From assembly GCA_965206775.1 (NCBI GenBank), contig CBDBKU010000003.1:1922001-1986000 (forward strand): a DNA stretch of 64,000 nucleotides, given 5' to 3'. Origin of the DNA: VXMF01 sp965206775 (GTDB lineage: Bacteria > Acidobacteriota > Terriglobia > Bryobacterales > UBA6623). Position numbers and translations under genes: made by a program. The first letter of the stretch is position 1; each line of letters begins with the position of its first letter. The notes beneath the pieces were generated by a model. It made no database searches. It was given only the letters and a program-made list of their open reading frames with translations, and was not told the origin of the DNA. This document shows, one piece after another, positions 8,509 through 17,112 of this stretch.

Positions 8509-9768
8509 ATGAACCCTGATACCCTTTCTCCCATGGCTTGGATCGCTCGCACGGTCGCACTTGCGCTGTGCTTCTTCTCGGTCGCTTGGGCGGCAGACTG
8601 GCCAGGCTTTCGTGGTCCGACGCGACAGGGAGTTTCGTCGGAACGCGGCCTGCCACTGCACTGGGCTCAGGACGGCAGCGTGCTCTGGAAGACGCCAATG
8701 GCCGGGAGCGCGTGGTCGTCTCCGATCGTCTGGGAAGACCGCATCTTCCTCACAACCGCCGTAGACGGCGGCTCGTCCTGCCATGTGCTCTCGCTCGACG
8801 CCCGGACAGGAAGTGTCCTGTGGGACAAGCACGTTTTCGATCAGCAGACGCTGACGAAGAGAAGGCAGAATTCCTATGCTTCGCCGACACCAGTTACCGA
8901 CGGCCAGAGCGTATTCGCGGTGTTCGCCGACGGCAGCATCGTCGCCCTCGATTTCGACGGCAAGGTGCTGTGGCGGAATCGCGACTTTGATTTCTTTTCC
9001 GAGCATGGCCTCGGAGCTTCACCAATCCTCTACAAGAACCTGCTTATCATGGCGTTCGACCCTTCAAGCCGGACGGGCCGCGAGGAAAAGATCGGCTGGA
9101 AGGTTCCCTGGGAGGGCGCTGCAATCTGGGCGCTCGAGAAAGAGACGGGCGAACTCGTCTGGGAAGCAAAGCGCGGGCCATCGCGGCTTGCCCACGTCAC
9201 TCCCAACCTGATGCAGGTCGATGGAATGGCACAACTGATCTCGGCAGCGGGCGACGTGATTCAAGGCTTTGACCCGGAGTCTGGCAAGCGGCTGTGGTCC
9301 GTCTACGCCCAAGGCGAGGGCGTGGCGCCCTCGATCGTTGTTGGGGGCGGCCTGGCATACTCCATCTCGGGCTTCGAGGCGACCGCAATTCGCGCCGTCG
9401 CTCCAGGCGGCAAGGTCGTTTGGGAGCAAACGCGCTCCGCATCGCACATCCCATCGATGATCTATGACGCCGGGCTGCTCTACAACATTCACGAGAATGG
9501 CGTGGCAACATGCATGGACGCGGAAACGGGCGAAGTCATCTGGCAGGAGCGTGTCGGCGGAAAGCATTGGGCGTCCCCTGTGCTCGCCGAAGGGCGAATC
9601 CATTTCCTGTCGGAGGAGGGCGAGACCACAGTGATCCAGGCAGGTCGTGAATACAACGAGCTAGCTCGCAACCGCCTGGACGAACACACGCAAGCATCGA
9701 TGGCGGTGTCCGGCGGACGCTTCTACATCCGCACCGCGGACCACCTTTGGGCGATCGGTTCCGACTGA
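8509..9768 (+). CDS. Secreted PQQ-type beta-propeller repeat protein
   Basis: The 419-residue product has a Sec signal peptide (VALALCFFSVAWAADWPGFRGP) and repeated blades with the PQQ/BamB-type pattern A-x-D-x-x-T-G-x-x-x-W: LDARTGSVLWDKHVF, LEKETGELVWEAKRG, FDPESGKRLWSVYAQ, MDAETGEVIWQERVG. The starting DWPGFRGPTRQGVS motif is common in PQQ-binding-like proteins of Acidobacteria, Planctomycetes and Verrucomicrobia. There is no catalytic dehydrogenase signature, so it is probably a structural or scaffold propeller rather than a quinoprotein dehydrogenase. A second in-frame ATG eight codons later would also keep the signal peptide. Confidence 0.85.
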   Translation: MNPDTLSPMAWIARTVALALCFFSVAWAADWPGFRGPTRQGVSSERGLPLHWAQDGSVLWKTPMAGSAWSSPIVWEDRIFLTTAVDGGSSCHVLSLDARTGSVLWDKHVFDQQTLTKRRQNSYASPTPVTDGQSVFAVFADGSIVALDFDGKVLWRNRDFDFFSEHGLGASPILYKNLLIMAFDPSSRTGREEKIGWKVPWEGAAIWALEKETGELVWEAKRGPSRLAHVTPNLMQVDGMAQLISAAGDVIQGFDPESGKRLWSVYAQGEGVAPSIVVGGGLAYSISGFEATAIRAVAPGGKVVWEQTRSASHIPSMIYDAGLLYNIHENGVATCMDAETGEVIWQERVGGKHWASPVLAEGRIHFLSEEGETTVIQAGREYNELARNRLDEHTQASMAVSGGRFYIRTADHLWAIGSD

Positions 9769-9832
9769 ACGTACAGGTCCGCGAGGGCCTCGACCTAACG
9801 CTGGCCGCCGCGTTCAATCACCCCGACGCTTT

Positions 9833-10990
9833 CTATGCGGACTGGCGGTTGATGACATCCCTGAGCGCCCGCATGTATCCCACCGTGTAGGCTGTGCTGC
9901 TGTCGCCCATCGGCTTCATCCCGGGAACATGATCGGGAACGATGACGCCGTTGAAGTCTGCTCTTCGCAACTCCCGAAGCGCTTGGATCATGTCGATGTA
10001 GCCGTCGTCGACGAAGGTTTCGGTGAACCGCGGCATGGGCTGGTCCACGTTGCGATAGTGCACTTTGAAGATCTTTCCCTGGGGTGCGAACTCGCGGATC
10101 ATCTCGATCACTGACTTGCCGGTGCTCTCTCCCCCTTCCGCCCACGTGCCCATGCAAAAGCAGAACCCGAAGTTTGGGCTGTCGGTGATCTCGAGAGCAC
10201 GCCGGTAGCCCTCGTAGTTGCGAAACACTCGCGCCACGCCGCCAAGGGATGGCAACGGCGGATCATCGGGGTGAAGACCGATACGTACTCCAGCGTCTTC
10301 AGCGACCGGGACGACGGCCTTCGCAAACCTCGTGAACGACTTCCAGATCTCGGCCTCCGAATAGCTCCGATCGTGCGAAAGCGGAAAGCTGTTCGCTACG
10401 TTCGCATCAAAATGTCGTGCCCTTAGCCCGCGTGTCGGAACACGCGCCGTCACCCCGTAGCGCAGACGAAGGTTCGCCATATGGCCGTAGGTTGTGTACG
10501 GAATCCCCGCCTTGCCTGCGTCACGCAGAAACTGCCGGTACAACTCCAGCTTCTCTTCGACCCCGGGTAGCCCCAGGACGATGACTGGATCACAATGCAG
10601 CCCGACGACGTTTACGTTCAGCAAACGCACGCCATGTTCCTCCATCCGCTCCTTTACGCGAGCCATCCAGTCGTAGCTGACTTCTCCCAGGCGCGCCAGA
10701 ATGCTGCCGTACTCGATGCCCGACATGCGATAGAAATCAAAGACCCCTTGCTCGGGCTCAGCTGGAAAGCGATGACCGATCCCGATCCCCGCGCCCGGCG
10801 CAAACGGGTCTGCCGGCGCCAACTCCAACGGCTCCGTATCGGGCCGGTCCATCCAGTCCTGTGCCTCCGGCGCTTCTGTGCCCGGGACCAAGGGATCCCA
10901 GCGGTATTGCTGCTGAGCTGCAGCGGGCGCGAGTCGAATCGCAGTCCCGGTTAGCGCCGCGTTCCCAAAATCTCGCCTCGTCACTCTCAT
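9833..10990 (-). CDS. Mannonate dehydratase family protein (UxuA-like) with Tat signal
   Basis: The 385-residue product matches the UxuA TIM-barrel family that dehydrates D-mannonate to 2-keto-3-deoxygluconate in glucuronate breakdown. Visible family landmarks: IGLHPDDPPLPSLGGVARV, FCFCMGTWAE, IFKVHYRNV, FTETFVDDGYIDM and VIVPDHVPGM; the His, Cys, His and Asp in these segments correspond to the metal site. Unusually for a cytoplasmic sugar-acid enzyme, it begins MRVTRRDFGNAALTGTAIR, a twin-arginine leader, a feature shared by many Acidobacteria and Planctomycetes homologues. ATG 10990 starts this leader. Its place beside GH51 and a rhamnonate-dehydratase-like gene fits sugar-acid catabolism. 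The leader may mean periplasmic location or altered specificity. Confidence 0.85.
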   Translation of the reverse strand: MRVTRRDFGNAALTGTAIRLAPAAAQQQYRWDPLVPGTEAPEAQDWMDRPDTEPLELAPADPFAPGAGIGIGHRFPAEPEQGVFDFYRMSGIEYGSILARLGEVSYDWMARVKERMEEHGVRLLNVNVVGLHCDPVIVLGLPGVEEKLELYRQFLRDAGKAGIPYTTYGHMANLRLRYGVTARVPTRGLRARHFDANVANSFPLSHDRSYSEAEIWKSFTRFAKAVVPVAEDAGVRIGLHPDDPPLPSLGGVARVFRNYEGYRRALEITDSPNFGFCFCMGTWAEGGESTGKSVIEMIREFAPQGKIFKVHYRNVDQPMPRFTETFVDDGYIDMIQALRELRRADFNGVIVPDHVPGMKPMGDSSTAYTVGYMRALRDVINRQSA

Positions 10991-11441
10991 CGCGTCACCC
11001 CCTCGCATTGATCTCCACATCCATCGGGGCGTTCGACCGCTTCATCCCGTAGAGACTGCGTGGTGTCGACCCCATGATTCAATTCGTGCACTGGACACCC
11101 GGCCCGGTCCAAGAGCCAGTGCCTCGGCATGGCTGAACTGATCTCGATCTCCTTCGCTCCGACCACCTCGGCGATTGTCGAAACCTTCATGCCAACAAAT
11201 TCCATGACATCTTCTGGACCGTTCAGCCTCACCGCGCGGCTGCTTGCTTCGCGCAGGACAACGACCGCCTCTGCGCTTCGCGCGCAACGGCACTCACGAT
11301 CGCACTCTTCTCGCCCGCCCCGTGGCACTCGGCCGCAATGTCGTGCTCATTCTATTGCAGGCGCATTCGCTGTTGTGTGAAGACCGGGCGATTCAAGGTT
11401 TAGACTCGAAGGCGCTCAAGCATTGTTCGCGAGCTGATTTG
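10991..11441. other. Intergenic; only an unassigned minus-strand open frame
   Basis: Between the divergent UxuA-like and GH51 genes there is an unremarkable minus-strand frame (10987-11328, 113 codons) containing MEFVGMKVSTIAEVVGAKEIEISSAM. It overlaps the start of the UxuA-like gene by four bases, but I recognise no family and it could be a chance frame or a degraded gene. The rest should hold the two divergent promoters; no clear -35/-10 pair stood out. Confidence 0.3.
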
Positions 11442-11843
11442 ATGCCCCTGGATCGACGTGCCTTTGTTGGTTTGCTGGCGGGGACTCCCGCCCTGCGGGC
11501 GCAAGGCCCGGAGGTGGAGGTTCGCATCGATCTCGGCCAGGAAACAGCCACGATCAGCCCATTGATTTACGGACACTTCGCCGAACACATCGGACGAGTG
11601 ATCTACGAAGGTGCGTGGGTCGGCGTCGATTCACCAATTCCGAACCAAGGCGGCTTGCGACTCGATTCGCTGCAGGCCCTGAAGCGGCTGCGGCCCGCCG
11701 TGATCCGCTGGCCAGGCGGCTGCTTTGCTGACACGTATCACTGGGAGGACGGGGTCGGACCCGTTGAGGATCGCCCAACCCGGCGGAATCACTGGTGGCA
11801 GCGCGACGAGCCCAACTCCTTCGGAACGGCCGAATACATCTAG
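11442..11843 (+). pseudogene. GH51 alpha-L-arabinofuranosidase, 5' fragment
   Basis: The fragment encodes the N-terminal part of a glycoside hydrolase family 51 enzyme: ATISPLIYGHFAEHIGRVIYEGAWVG, then LKRLRPAVIRWPGGCFADTYHWEDGVG and NHWWQRDEPNSFGTAEY. It starts with a short Tat/Sec-like leader (MPLDRRAFVGLLAG). The frame ends at TAG 11841-11843, exactly where the family continues with F-x-x-C-x-L-x-GAEPY. That continuation is found at 18458, 6.6 kb away, in the same orientation. Both catalytic glutamates are in the distant half, so this fragment cannot be active on its own. Confidence 0.9.
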
Positions 11844-12119
11844 ACAAGGTGTTGTGCCATTGACACTGACGGAGTGGGCCCGTAAGCTGTGGTTCCGGGG
11901 GCGGAAATCGGCAAACAGCACCAGCAATTGACCAAGCGGTCGCACCAAGTCTGATGCAAGCCCCGCAAGCCCGAAATGGAGGGCCGCACAATGGCATCTA
12001 CTAGCGGACGAGATGTGGCTGACACACAAGGATCGGAAGGGGATTTCGAGTCCCTCCTGGAGCACCAGAGGGAACCCTCGAGACTCGGGCCCTATGGAGA
12101 TCATCGCAGCAGGAATAGC

Positions 12120-13415
12120 ATGACACGAGTAAACTTACACGCCGAACCAGCCATGGCGCAAGTGAGCCGCCGGGGCTTCCTTGGGCTCGCAGCGGCCCTC
12201 GTTACCTCGAGCGAGGGGGCTGCCGCGCAGCAGCCGTGGCCGGTGGAGCCGGATCTCGAGATCACGGACGTGCGGGTCGTAAGGACACGCCCGACCAATC
12301 CCCTGCCTTCGTACGAACCGACCCCGGGTTCGTACTGGACCACCCGCGAGGCGGCCCGGCCCATCGAGATTCACCGGGAGTACACCGGAAAGCGTGGTCC
12401 TGGGTCCAAGTGGATGCCCGGCAGGTCCCTCGGCGGCGTCACCGTCGAGGTCAGCACGAACAAGGGACTGAAGGGCTACGGCCGGGCTGGCTCGGCGGCC
12501 GGGCCTTTCGTTGAGCCCGCCCTGAAAAGACTGCTGGTCGGCAAGAACCCGCTGGATGTCGAGCGTCTTTGGGACGTGATGTGGCGCGCGACGGTGTTTT
12601 ATGGGCGCGCAGGGGCGGTGGTGCATGCCATCAGCGGGGCGGACCTCGCCTTGTGGGACCTTGCCGGCAAGGCGTTCGGCGTCCCGGTGTACAAGCTGGC
12701 GGGAGGAAGGACCTGGGAACGCGTTCCGTGCTACGCAACAGGAAATGACGTCGAGCAGAGCCTCGAGTTTGGCTACACGAAAGTGAAGCTGGCGCTCCAG
12801 TACGGCCCGGCGGACGGACGCGGGGGACTCAAGAAGAACGTCGAGCACGTCAAGCGCACGCGCGAGCTCATGGGTCCCGACGGCGAGATCATGATCGATT
12901 GCTGGATGGCTCTGACCGAGGCGTATACGATCCAGCTGGCCGAAGCCCTGGAACCGTATCGGGTCTATTGGCTCGAGGAAGTGCTGCTGCCGGACGAGTA
13001 TGAAGGCTTCGGGCGCCTGAACTCCCAGATCACCTCGACATTCCTTGCCACGGGCGAACACGAGTACACGCGCTACGGGTTCGGCCGCCTAGCACACTAC
13101 GAGGCGGTCGACATCTGGCAGCCGGACATCGGCTGGTGCGGCGGGATGAGCGAGATGCGGAAGATCGGCGCGATGGCGCTGGAGCGAGGGATTCCTCTGG
13201 TTCCGCACGCCGGAGGCTCCGTCGAGTGCGTCCACTACCTCGCTACCCTGCCCCAGCTGACTTGGGCAGAGACCACGATTCCCGCCCCAGGTGGCCCGGA
13301 GCGGGTTTACGAGATGTTTGCCGAGCAGCGTCACATGAGCCGCGGGCCGGAAGGCGTGTACATCCAACCCTCTGAAGAGCCCGGCTTCGGCTGGGACTTT
13401 GAGGTCGAAGCCTGA
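12120..13415 (+). CDS. Enolase-superfamily dehydratase, L-rhamnonate dehydratase-like
   Basis: The 431-residue product is a mandelate racemase/enolase-superfamily enzyme. The metal-binding set is visible: D260 in IMIDCWMAL, E286/E287 in VYWLEEVLLP, and E313 in ATGEHEYTR. The following DIWQPDIGWCGGMSEM and the His363 in IPLVPHAGGS correspond to the Asp-His dyad of the rhamnonate-dehydratase group, which removes water from L-rhamnonate to give 2-keto-3-deoxy-L-rhamnonate. The resemblance to that group in MIDCW, WLEE, GEHE and DVGWCGG-type segments is strong, but galactonate or other acid-sugar specificity is possible. A Tat-like leader (VSRRGFLGLAAALVTSS) starts near residue 15. ATG 12120 has an AGGA six bases upstream; ATG 12153 is the alternative. 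It lies inside the segment that interrupts GH51. Confidence 0.85.
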   Translation: MTRVNLHAEPAMAQVSRRGFLGLAAALVTSSEGAAAQQPWPVEPDLEITDVRVVRTRPTNPLPSYEPTPGSYWTTREAARPIEIHREYTGKRGPGSKWMPGRSLGGVTVEVSTNKGLKGYGRAGSAAGPFVEPALKRLLVGKNPLDVERLWDVMWRATVFYGRAGAVVHAISGADLALWDLAGKAFGVPVYKLAGGRTWERVPCYATGNDVEQSLEFGYTKVKLALQYGPADGRGGLKKNVEHVKRTRELMGPDGEIMIDCWMALTEAYTIQLAEALEPYRVYWLEEVLLPDEYEGFGRLNSQITSTFLATGEHEYTRYGFGRLAHYEAVDIWQPDIGWCGGMSEMRKIGAMALERGIPLVPHAGGSVECVHYLATLPQLTWAETTIPAPGGPERVYEMFAEQRHMSRGPEGVYIQPSEEPGFGWDFEVEA

Positions 13416-13565
13416 CTCGCTGCAAGTTCCCCGCCGATGTCCCCTGTCGAGGACGTTGGGGTTCCGGCGTGGACTCCCTTGTTCAGCAAGGCCGGGGTGA
13501 CCACGTTGCGGTCGTTCCACGGCAGGTCCACGACGTGCTCCCTCCGCACGCAAAACGCCGACGGC

Positions 13566-16500
13566 TCAGTAAATCAATTTCAGGCCGAATTGCAGCGTCT
13601 TCGCTGCCCGAGCGCTGTTCCACACGCCGAAGGCCGGGTGACTGCGGTTGTTAACGAATCGCTGGAACTGGGTGTGGTTGAAGGCGTTGAAGAATTCCGT
13701 TCGAAATTGGAATCGGAACTTCTCGGCCACCGTGAAGTTCTTGAAGACACCTACGTCCCAGTTGTTCAAGGCGGCGTCGCGAATGATGTTGCGGCCGCTG
13801 TTGCCGAAAGTGCCTCGTGCGGGAATAGCGAAAGCGTCACGATTCAGCGCCATACGCTGTGTGCCGCCCCGTTCAAAACCGGCTGGGAACGGATCGCCCA
13901 CCACATCGGCTCGCTGGTTGCCGGCCCCCACGTTGGCGCGGTCGCCCGAGATGACGACAGGCCAAGGATTGCCGGATTGCGCTTGAAAGATCCCGTTCAC
14001 CTGCCAGCCGCCGAGAATGTGACTCAACGGTCCCGACCGCAGGTAGGCCCCCCCTTTGCCAAATGGCAAATTGTACAGCCAGCTCACGACGAAGCGGTGC
14101 GGCACGTCGAAGAACGACAGGCCCTTCTCACCGTCAAGGTTGTTGGAATTCTGCGGAAAGTTCGGCTGAGAACCGATGTTTCCCGCATACGAGGAATTGT
14201 CAATCATCTTCGAGAAGGTGTACGCGGCCAGGAACGACATGCCGTTGTCGAATTGCCGTTCCAGGCGCGTTATCAGCGAATGATAGTCGGAGTAGCCGGT
14301 TCGGTCGAAGAACCCCATGTTTGACGCGAACGCAGGATAAGGGACGCGCGTGCGGATCGGCGTAGGGTTCGTAGGATCGGCGTCAGGGATTGCCTGGTTG
14401 ATGTGTCTGCGTTGATCGAGTTGCGTCCCCTTATTGCCCATGTACCCGATCTCGAATGCGAGATTGCGGGCAAGCTCGCGCTGGATGTTAAAGCTCCACT
14501 GCTGCAAGTAGCCCATCGGCAGATCCTCCGAAAGCGACGATACGCTCGCAAAGCCGGCCGGTTGGGCCGCAGGGAACAGGTCGGACCAGAAAATGTTGGG
14601 GTTGGTAACGTCGTTTCTGATGCTCTGCTTCACGACGTGCGGGGTGTTGCCGATGCTCATGATGTTGTTGTTTTCATTGGGCGCCTCGATAAAGATGCCA
14701 TAGCTTCCTCGAAGCACCGTGCGGTTGCCGCCGAAGGGGCGCCAGGCGAACCCAAATCGCGGAACGAAGTTGTTGCGATCGGGCTTGTAGAGGCCCTTGC
14801 GGGCCAGCGGATCGCCCGTCTCGCTGGGCAGAAACCCCTCGCCCGGCACGAAATACTCCGCCGCCGCCGGATAGATGATGCGGCCACCAGGGAAGCCAAT
14901 GTCGAACAACGAAATGCGGCCGCGGGTATTCTCGAACGGTTCGGCGAACTCGTAACGCAACCCAAGGCTGAGCGTCAATTTCGGCGACACCCTCCAATCG
15001 TCTTGCACGAAACCCATCCAGAAGTTGCTGAGGTTTACGCCGTCCGCCCCAGGGGGCGCGGTTGAACCTGCGGAGCGAGCCAGTCCGAGCAAGTAGTCTC
15101 CGATCGAGTCGCCACTGAAAGTCCCCGTGAAGGCAAAGCTCCCGTTCGTGGCCCCGATGTTGCGGATGTCGAACATTACATGGCGGATATCGACTCCGAA
15201 TTTGAGCGTGTGGGCTCCGGTGACGTAGGTGACGTTGTCGACCCACGAGAATGTTTCCATCCGCTGCGTGATCCAGGATGATGCGTTGAAGGCGGTGAAG
15301 CCCGTGATTCTGACCGCAGGAATCCCATTAGCATCCGGAACTTCTCCGCTGAGCAAGTTCTTTAGCCCTAATTCGCGGGCGAAATTCCGCTGGGTCGCAC
15401 CGGCGATCAGGGGGTTGGCAATGAGCCGGTGCATGGAGTAGCTCGCTCGAAACTCGTTAATGATCCGAGGTCCGACGATCCAATTCAAGCCCGCCACGGC
15501 GTTGTGCTGATTCTGGTCGATGTTTCGATCAAGAAACTCGTTGAGCCCCAGCCTGTGTGTGATCGGGTCATTCGAGGTATAGCGCACGAAACCATTGACG
15601 CTCTGGCTGAAGTGGGCATCGCCCTTGGCGGTCCATTGGCCACGGTCGTTTGGAGCGCTAACGGCCTTGACGACGTTACGTCCCCGGCCAAAGGTGCCCA
15701 ACGGATCCTCCGTGGCGGGGATGAATTCTTGGTAGTCCACGGAAAGCCGATTGATTCGAGAGGCGGGGATCTGCTTGTTCGGAAACGGATCGCGTGTGAT
15801 CGGATCGCGAACCGCGGCACGTCGGCCCGAGAGATCGCCCGTGAATTCCGTCATCGTCGGCACTCCCCCAAACAGGGTGCTTGGAGCGCGCTGGCGCAGG
15901 CCTTCGTAGTTGAACAGAGCGAAAACACGATCTTTGATTACTGGCACACCGACTGTGCCGCCGAACTGATTGCGCCGGAAGGCGGGTTTCTGGCGATCGA
16001 AGAAGTTCCGTGCCTGAATCTTGTCGTTGCGGACGAACTCAAACAGCGTGAAGCGCACGTCATTGGTTCCCGATCGAGTGACGACGTTGATCTGTGCCGC
16101 CCCGCGACCGTACTCGGCGTTGAAAGTGTTCCGTTGGATCTTGAACTCCTGTATCAAGTCAATCGACGGATTCACGTAAGTCACATTGGCGTTGACATTG
16201 GTATTGGTGGCGCCGTCGAGCATGAAGCTGTTGCTCAGCCCGCGCGTCCCGGCTACTGAGAATCTCCCGCCCGAGCCCGGGGGCGCCGCAATGACCCCCG
16301 GCCCGAGGACGGCGAGCTGCCGGAAGTCCCGCCCGTTCAGCGGTAGCTCGACGATGCGAGCGTTGTCTACGACGGTTCCCTGCGAAGCCGTTTCGGTCTC
16401 GATCAACGGAGCCATCGCCGTGATTTCCACCGTTTCCGTCACCTCGCCGACGGTCAGGCTAACGTCAAGCCGCAGGCGTTGGTCCACTTGGAGGATTTGA

Positions 16501-16778
16501 CCGGCCCGGACCGTGCGCCTAAAACCGTCGGCCGTGAAGGAGATGTCATAGGCGCCGACTGGCAACGCTGGCGCCTCAAAGTTCCCGACTGCATTGGTCT
16601 GCAAGACTCTGACTGCGTTCGTGGCGTTGTTGAGGATCGTCACCTCCGCTGCGGGAATGACTCCGCCGGCGGGATCGGTCACAGCTCCCAGGATCGTGCC
16701 GAATAGGCTTTGAGCGTATGAGGCCGCACCGGATGCGACGACGATCACTGCGAAGATGAGAAAGGATTTGGCTTTCAT
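13566..16778 (-). CDS. Oar-type TonB-dependent receptor with carboxypeptidase-regulatory N-terminus
   Basis: The 1070-residue product begins with a signal peptide (MKAKSFLIFAVIVVASGAAS) and a carboxypeptidase-regulatory-like beta-sandwich (ILGAVTDPAGGVIPAAEVTI ... FEAPALPVGAYDISF). A plug domain follows, with VELPLNGRDFRQLAVLGPGV near residue 145, then a long beta-barrel rich in aromatic strands, ending RFQFRTEFFNAFNHTQF ... LQFGLKLIY, the usual outer-membrane C-terminal strand with a terminal aromatic residue. Oar-type receptors import or expose ligands, probably glycans in Acidobacteria. An AGGAGG ribosome site lies before the ATG. A shorter relative, truncated at its N-terminus, is directly upstream on the same strand. 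Confidence 0.92.
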   Translation of the reverse strand: MKAKSFLIFAVIVVASGAASYAQSLFGTILGAVTDPAGGVIPAAEVTILNNATNAVRVLQTNAVGNFEAPALPVGAYDISFTADGFRRTVRAGQILQVDQRLRLDVSLTVGEVTETVEITAMAPLIETETASQGTVVDNARIVELPLNGRDFRQLAVLGPGVIAAPPGSGGRFSVAGTRGLSNSFMLDGATNTNVNANVTYVNPSIDLIQEFKIQRNTFNAEYGRGAAQINVVTRSGTNDVRFTLFEFVRNDKIQARNFFDRQKPAFRRNQFGGTVGVPVIKDRVFALFNYEGLRQRAPSTLFGGVPTMTEFTGDLSGRRAAVRDPITRDPFPNKQIPASRINRLSVDYQEFIPATEDPLGTFGRGRNVVKAVSAPNDRGQWTAKGDAHFSQSVNGFVRYTSNDPITHRLGLNEFLDRNIDQNQHNAVAGLNWIVGPRIINEFRASYSMHRLIANPLIAGATQRNFARELGLKNLLSGEVPDANGIPAVRITGFTAFNASSWITQRMETFSWVDNVTYVTGAHTLKFGVDIRHVMFDIRNIGATNGSFAFTGTFSGDSIGDYLLGLARSAGSTAPPGADGVNLSNFWMGFVQDDWRVSPKLTLSLGLRYEFAEPFENTRGRISLFDIGFPGGRIIYPAAAEYFVPGEGFLPSETGDPLARKGLYKPDRNNFVPRFGFAWRPFGGNRTVLRGSYGIFIEAPNENNNIMSIGNTPHVVKQSIRNDVTNPNIFWSDLFPAAQPAGFASVSSLSEDLPMGYLQQWSFNIQRELARNLAFEIGYMGNKGTQLDQRRHINQAIPDADPTNPTPIRTRVPYPAFASNMGFFDRTGYSDYHSLITRLERQFDNGMSFLAAYTFSKMIDNSSYAGNIGSQPNFPQNSNNLDGEKGLSFFDVPHRFVVSWLYNLPFGKGGAYLRSGPLSHILGGWQVNGIFQAQSGNPWPVVISGDRANVGAGNQRADVVGDPFPAGFERGGTQRMALNRDAFAIPARGTFGNSGRNIIRDAALNNWDVGVFKNFTVAEKFRFQFRTEFFNAFNHTQFQRFVNNRSHPAFGVWNSARAAKTLQFGLKLIY

Positions 16779-17112
16779 GTCGGACTGCCTCCTGTCGCTG
16801 GTCCAAGATTTCCGTTTGGACCGTCGCGCTTCAGCGTAGCCCAGAACTAACGCTCAGCACCGTTCCTGATCCAAGAATTCCTCCTGCCTCTGATTCGCCG
16901 GGTGTCCCCGCTTGCAAAGCGGCAATTTCGGAACAGGCAAACGCTTGCGGACGGGATTGGGTCCTGCGGCTGAAGAAACCGCTTACGCACCCGAAAAGGG
17001 GGGTGCTAGCCAAATCCGAGGGCTAGCAAAGCCCGTGGCGCTCACCGAACCAAGATGCCGCGCTGTGGCGGCACGGAGTCGCGGCCCCATCCTACCGGCG
17101 GCACGCTGGGAT
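16779..17112. other. Intergenic region between two TonB receptor genes
   Basis: About 330 bases between the stop of the upstream truncated receptor and the AGGAGG of the complete receptor. It should contain the promoter of the complete receptor. I see no hairpin, repeat or gene that I can defend. Confidence 0.4.

Noticed and set aside
10987..11328. Minus-strand 113-codon frame upstream of the UxuA-like gene
   Set aside because: No family, no good ribosome site and it overlaps the start of a well-supported gene; kept only as a remark on the intergenic region.
11840..11870. Possible terminal inverted repeats of the 6.6-kb insert
   Set aside because: CTAGACAAGGTG at the left and TCTACAACAGCACC at the right (read inward) share only scattered bases, not enough for a transposon end.
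12030..12075. TTCGAGTCCCTCCTGGAGCA resembles a tRNA T-arm and 3' end
   Set aside because: The T-stem does not pair around the TTCGAGT loop and no D-arm or anticodon arm precedes it. Not a tRNA gene; a tRNA remnant as an attachment site is too speculative.
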